From an uncultured Haliea sp. (lineage in GTDB: Bacteria > Pseudomonadota > Gammaproteobacteria > Pseudomonadales > Halieaceae), in NCBI GenBank assembly GCA_947258585.1, contig CAMYIZ010000059.1, positions 90,821 to 154,820 of the forward strand: DNA of 64,000 nucleotides, written 5' to 3'. The position numbers were made by a program, and so were the translations under genes. The number at the start of each line of letters is the position of its first letter. Positions within the stretch are counted from its first letter, which is position 1. The notes under the pieces are model-generated. The model was not told the origin of the DNA, ran no database searches, and saw nothing but the letters and a program-made list of their open reading frames with translations. Positions 60,055 through 64,000 of the stretch are shown here, piece after piece.

Positions 60055-62352
60055 ATGACTCGTCAATTGAGCTTCGGTGCCTGGAGGTTTTGCCCGGACT
60101 CCCAGATCCTGGAGCGGGAGGGAGAGAGCTTCCATCTGGAGCCTCGCGTCGCGAGTCTGCTGGAATATTTCCTGGCCAATCCCGGCGAGGTGCTCAGTCA
60201 CGAGCAATTGGTTGGCGTGGTGTGGAATGATCGCGTGGTATCCGATGACGCCATTCGACGCGCGGTTTGCTCTCTGCGGCACGCACTGGCGGCGGACGGT
60301 ACCGACCAGCTCATTACTACGGTGCACAAGAAAGGCTATCTGGCCAATCTGCCCCCCGCCACGGTCGTACCTGCCAGGGCTGATTCCCCGCCAGGAGCGG
60401 CAGCGCGCCTGGGGGTCGATGTCCGTTCGTCTTCATCGTGGCTATTTCTGCTGCTACTGCTTTTGCTGGTCGCAGCCTGGCTCTGGCTGCCGCGCCCCGC
60501 GCCTTCCTCACCAGTGGCGGATGGCCCGCCCTACGCCCTTGCGGTATTGCCGTTTATTGATCTGAGTGAAAAGGCGGACCAAGCCTATCTTGCTGATGGC
60601 CTGGCGGAGGAACTGATCGGGCTGTTGCAGCGTTTCACCGCTTTCCGCGTGCCCGCCCCCAGTTCGTCCTTCCAGTTTCGCGACCGGATGGCCAGCCCCC
60701 TTGAGGTTGGAGACGCATTGGGGGTGGATTATCTGGTAGAGGGTAGTGTGCGCCGCGATGGCGATCAGGTGCGTATCGACGTGCACCTGGTGGAGACAGA
60801 CAGCGGCTACCAGCTCTGGTCTGCCAGCTATAACCGCAGTATTGCCGGGCTATTCGCGCTGCAGGCGGATATTGCCACGGAGGTAGCCCGGGCATTGCAA
60901 GTGGTGCTGGTGACGCCGGATCGACCAGCCGCTCGCGCGCTGGAGGGAGCCGGCGCCCCGGGTGCCAAAGCCTATCTGGAATATCTGGAGGCCCGTCAGC
61001 TGATGGCAAGCTGGGCCACACCGGACCTTGAGAAAGCCATTGTCCATCTGCAGAACGCGATCTCTCTGGCGCCGGACTTTGCCCCGGCTTACACCCGCCT
61101 GGCCGAGGCCATGTTGATGAATGCCAATAATCAGGGCGTAGCGGAATTCTTCGGCGTGCGCGAAACGGCACTGACCCTCATCGAGAAGTCCATGGCGCTG
61201 GACCCGGAGCTGGGCGAGGCCTACGGGTTGCGCGGCCTGGTGCGGCTGGCGGGAGAAGAGGAGCTGATGGAGCAGGACCTCCTGCGGAGTATCGCACTGA
61301 GCCCGACCTTTACCCCCGCCTACGAGCTGCTGGCGCAGCGGATGTTCTTCGACACAGGGCGACGTGAGGAGGCCATTGCGTTGATCGACCGGGCCAGGGC
61401 CCTGGACCCCCTCTGGCCACGCGGTCACTATAGCAAGGCGCTGATGATGCTGGGCAGCTGTGAGCATGAGCTGGCGGCAGAGCTCGCCCGGGAAGCGCTG
61501 CGGGTAAACCCGCGGTTTCGCTCCGCTCTGGTCCTGCTGGGCACAATCGCTGCCCTGCGGGGGGATCTGGCCGAGGCTGTGCAGCTTCAGGAGCAGGCGT
61601 TCAAGTTGGACCCCCGCGCCAGCTGGGTGCGGCAGCGATTGCACATGACCTACCTGCATCTGGGGGAGCTGGCGGCGGCCCGGGAGGTGGCCGACAGCAG
61701 CTTCAACAGCCGACTCTGGGAACAGTATTTCCTCGGTAACCACGTCGCTGGCGGGGAGATGATCTACGCTGCAGATCTTGTTCCGATCGCGGGCGAAGTG
61801 ATTCCCTGGGAGCTCACCACCTGGCTGCTGGCCGCGGCCATGACCAGCGGCGACTACGCGAGAGCCCGCCGCTATCTGGCCGAGGACTTCGGCTACGCCG
61901 GTGGCCTGCCGGAAACTATGGACCCTGGCGACCGGTTTTTCCTGCTGAATCTGCTGCTGATCTGGTACGGGCCGGGGTACGACGGCGACGGCCGTGCTCA
62001 GATTGCCCGTTGGTGGGCCGAGCTGACCGCGACCGCTCTGGATACGCACGGCTGTATCCGTGGCTACCAGCCGATCGCGCAGGCGCTGGCCGACGTGAGT
62101 CTGGGGCACATGGATGAGGCCGTTGCCGTGCTGGGAGACGCAGTGAATAGCGGCGGCATTGTTGCCGGCTGGCACTGGATTATTCCCAATCACCCCGGGT
62201 TTGCGCCCCTGTTGCAGGAGCCGAGGTTCCAGCGTCTGTTGCAACAGCGCCACGCCCTGGTGCTGGAGCAGCGTGAAGAACTGGCTCGGTTGCGCGCTGG
62301 AGGTGCGGTACCGTTTCGCGGCCAGGCACGCGAAAATCTCGAACCGGGCTGA
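60055..62352 (+). CDS. CadC-like membrane winged-helix regulator with TolB-like and TPR domains
   Basis: This 765-aa protein joins a cytoplasmic OmpR/PhoB-type winged helix (SFHLEPRVASLLEYFLANPGEVLS, DDAIRRAVCSLRHAL, TVHKKGYLA) to a single membrane span (SSWLFLLLLLLLVAAWLWL, about residues 127-145). The exterior part has a TolB/FlgO-like N-terminal segment (YALAVLPFIDLSEKADQAYLADGLAEELIGLL) and then TPR repeats. It should sense an envelope signal and bind DNA directly. The ATG at 60055 is preferred over the track's GTG at 59998. The signal is unknown. Confidence 0.88.
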   Translation: MTRQLSFGAWRFCPDSQILEREGESFHLEPRVASLLEYFLANPGEVLSHEQLVGVVWNDRVVSDDAIRRAVCSLRHALAADGTDQLITTVHKKGYLANLPPATVVPARADSPPGAAARLGVDVRSSSSWLFLLLLLLLVAAWLWLPRPAPSSPVADGPPYALAVLPFIDLSEKADQAYLADGLAEELIGLLQRFTAFRVPAPSSSFQFRDRMASPLEVGDALGVDYLVEGSVRRDGDQVRIDVHLVETDSGYQLWSASYNRSIAGLFALQADIATEVARALQVVLVTPDRPAARALEGAGAPGAKAYLEYLEARQLMASWATPDLEKAIVHLQNAISLAPDFAPAYTRLAEAMLMNANNQGVAEFFGVRETALTLIEKSMALDPELGEAYGLRGLVRLAGEEELMEQDLLRSIALSPTFTPAYELLAQRMFFDTGRREEAIALIDRARALDPLWPRGHYSKALMMLGSCEHELAAELAREALRVNPRFRSALVLLGTIAALRGDLAEAVQLQEQAFKLDPRASWVRQRLHMTYLHLGELAAAREVADSSFNSRLWEQYFLGNHVAGGEMIYAADLVPIAGEVIPWELTTWLLAAAMTSGDYARARRYLAEDFGYAGGLPETMDPGDRFFLLNLLLIWYGPGYDGDGRAQIARWWAELTATALDTHGCIRGYQPIAQALADVSLGHMDEAVAVLGDAVNSGGIVAGWHWIIPNHPGFAPLLQEPRFQRLLQQRHALVLEQREELARLRAGGAVPFRGQARENLEPG

Positions 62353-62447
62353 CCCCACCCGGGGTAGATTCTGGCCTGATTCGACCCGTGCCCGCCTCGC
62401 GGGTTTGCAGTATGCTGGGTATAACGATGTAGTAAAGAGGGTAACAG

Positions 62448-64000
62448 GTGAGAACATCCCGCAAACTTGCCCTGCTGGAAAAGCAGATGGCCGGCTGCAA
62501 TTCCTACGATGAATGGCGAGAGGCTGCGCTGCAGCACGATGAACTGTCCGGCATGCGGCGCTGGCGTGAGGTCGACCAGACCCGCCAGTATGACTACAGC
62601 CAGATTCGTCTGCGCCTGGACCGGCTGCGCAGCCTGCGTTCGCGCCACGACTATCAGGGCCTGCTGTTCACCCTCAATGAGGGTATTCACGGCAATATGG
62701 GCGGGATGGGGCGCAGCACCCTGTACCAGCGCGCCAAGTTCGGCACCAAACACCTGATAGAGCAGTATATAGACGAGGTGGACGACTCATTGCGCTTCCT
62801 CGCCGAACTCGAGAGCAAGGACGTTACGCTGCAGCAGAAACTGGATTTCTTCTACCGCGCCAACATCTGTTTCGGTCGCTCGGCCCTGATGTTAAGTGGT
62901 GGCGGGGTGCTGGGATTCTACCACCTCGGTGTGGTCAAAACGCTGCTGGAGCAGGGGCTGCTGCCGCGAGTGATTTCCGGTTCCAGTGCCGGTTCGCTGG
63001 TGGCGGGCGTGGTCGGGACCCATACCGACGTTGAGCTGGAGCACTTTTTCGACCCCGACAACGTACACTTTGAAGCCGAACGTGAAGCCAGCGTATTCTC
63101 GCGCATGTTCCTGGGTCGCAACCCCCAGATTGATGTGCGCGACCTGGAGAAAATCATTGCCCGCCTTGTCCCGGAGATGACCTTCCAGGAGGCCTATGAA
63201 AAGACCGGGCGGCAGATCAGCATCACTGTGGCGCCGGCGGAGACGCACCAGCGCTCGCGGCTGCTGAATGCCATTACCTCGCCCAATGTTTACGTGCGCT
63301 CGGCGGTGATGGCCTCCTGTGCGGTACCCGGGGTATTCCCGCCGGTAATGTTGATGGCCAAGAACTCCCATGACGAGGCGCAGCCCTACCTGCCCACCCG
63401 CAAATGGGTTGACGGCTCGATCGCCGATGACCTGCCGGCCAAGCGCCTGTCGCGGCTCTACAGCACGAATCACTACATCGTCAGCATGGTGAACCCGATT
63501 GCCACCCCGTTCCTGCGCGGCAATAAAAAAGCCAGTGGCTTGACGGCCGCTCTGGGCAGTCTCGGCGTGGGAATCGGTCGTGAGGTGCTGAATTTCTACC
63601 GCGGCATGGTGCAAAAGAAGGGTGATAACTGGCCCCGCTTCAACCTGCTGATGAACGGTATCCACTCCTTGCTGGACCAGGAATACAGTGGCGACATCAA
63701 CATCGTGCCCAGTTTCCGCTGGTACAATCCGGCCAAAATCCTGTCGCACCTGTCCGAGAAGGAGCTGGTGGCGCTGATGCAGGGTGGGGCGCACTCCTGT
63801 TTCCCCAGTGTCGAGACGATCAGGATCTGCACCAAGATCAGTCGCACCATGGAGGAGATCCTGCATCGCTTCGAGTATGGGGACCTCCGGCCCAGCTCTG
63901 ATGAATACCGGCGGCCGCGGGCGTCGCGCCGTCGACCGCAGCCCACGCGGGCTGATCGCGAGGCCCAGCGGGGTGCTGTCGGCGCCGCCGAGGCTGCGGC
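62448..64000 (+). CDS. Patatin-like phospholipase with DUF3336 domain, 3' partial
   Basis: This gene is missing from the ORF track because it is open at the right edge. The start is GTG at 62448 with AGAGGG 7 bases upstream. The first about 140 residues are DUF3336-like (LEKQMAGCNSYDEWREAA, FGTKHLIEQYIDEVDDSL). The patatin core has the oxyanion loop MLSGGGVLGFYHLGVVKTLL, the nucleophile in GSSAG (Ser180) and the catalytic Asp in WVDGSIADDLP (Asp322). It resembles yeast TGL3/4/5-type lipases. A basic C-terminal tail (RRPRASRRRPQPTR) runs off the window. It starts 95 bases after the CadC-like gene. Confidence 0.92.
   Translation, partial: MRTSRKLALLEKQMAGCNSYDEWREAALQHDELSGMRRWREVDQTRQYDYSQIRLRLDRLRSLRSRHDYQGLLFTLNEGIHGNMGGMGRSTLYQRAKFGTKHLIEQYIDEVDDSLRFLAELESKDVTLQQKLDFFYRANICFGRSALMLSGGGVLGFYHLGVVKTLLEQGLLPRVISGSSAGSLVAGVVGTHTDVELEHFFDPDNVHFEAEREASVFSRMFLGRNPQIDVRDLEKIIARLVPEMTFQEAYEKTGRQISITVAPAETHQRSRLLNAITSPNVYVRSAVMASCAVPGVFPPVMLMAKNSHDEAQPYLPTRKWVDGSIADDLPAKRLSRLYSTNHYIVSMVNPIATPFLRGNKKASGLTAALGSLGVGIGREVLNFYRGMVQKKGDNWPRFNLLMNGIHSLLDQEYSGDINIVPSFRWYNPAKILSHLSEKELVALMQGGAHSCFPSVETIRICTKISRTMEEILHRFEYGDLRPSSDEYRRPRASRRRPQPTRADREAQRGAVGAAEAA

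Noticed and set aside
62355-62369. ACCCCACCCGGGGT as a terminator after the CadC-like gene
   Set aside because: The stem is only five bases and there is no T-run.
1-64000. CRISPR arrays, tRNA or rRNA genes, insertion sequences, prophage
   Set aside because: No spaced direct-repeat arrays, cloverleaf-like sequences, transposase or phage motifs were seen in either strand.

Overview
The window is high-GC, densely packed DNA from a Gram-negative heterotroph. Three TonB-linked or outer-membrane-linked systems, a GspA/GspB pair, an UrcA-family protein, a CadC-like regulator, SstT and a BtuBCDF uptake operon point to a Gammaproteobacterium. The many acyl-CoA, TonB and UrcA genes resemble marine Halieaceae/Cellvibrionales-type genomes, but that placement is inference from gene content. 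I see no rRNA, tRNA, CRISPR array, insertion sequence or phage gene. Most long ORFs in the supplied track are antisense shadows caused by high GC.

Region by region: 1-4.05 kb holds the 3' part of a molybdopterin-binding oxidoreductase subunit, an internally duplicated DUF606 transporter and the Na+/Ser-Thr symporter SstT. 4.07-9.76 kb holds a TonB receptor, an SLT transglycosylase and a secreted gluzincin-like protein. 9.9-16.0 kb holds a Yip1-type membrane protein and a complete cobalamin uptake and adenosylation operon (btuB-cobO-btuC-btuD-btuF), read leftward behind a recognisable cobalamin riboswitch. 16.15-21.8 kb holds DUF501, XdhC and MocA (molybdoenzyme maturation), a DAHP synthase and a large zinc-metalloprotease lipoprotein. 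21.9-31.0 kb holds creatininase, sulfotransferase/DUF1214, an Lrp regulator divergent from a fused indolepyruvate ferredoxin oxidoreductase, and a nitronate monooxygenase divergent from a PadR regulator. 31.0-39.85 kb is a threonine/glycine/sarcosine one-carbon region: tdh, an XRE-cupin regulator, an SDR, purU and soxB-soxD-soxA, where SoxA carries SoxG fused at its C-terminus. 40.0-43.0 kb is an overlapping ilvE-ilvB pair. 43.1-50.6 kb holds DUF4156, gspA-gspB, a DUF6544-like protein, an epoxide-hydrolase-like enzyme, ppx, an HExxH membrane protein and a 63-aa small protein.

The most interesting locus is 50.66-56.65 kb. It is a tightly coupled leftward operon: DUF1445, pxpA, pxpB, pxpC, DUF4392, D-amino-acid aminotransferase, alanine racemase. 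DUF1445 and DUF4392 are the two domains that are fused in animal D-glutamate cyclase. Here they are separate genes bracketing the 5-oxoprolinase PxpABC, next to enzymes that can make D-alanine and D-glutamate. This reads as a D-amino acid to D-glutamate to 5-oxoproline to glutamate salvage pathway. To its right lie tesB, an acyl-CoA synthetase, an UrcA protein, a CadC/TolB/TPR regulator with inverted repeats upstream, and a DUF3336 patatin phospholipase that runs off the window end.
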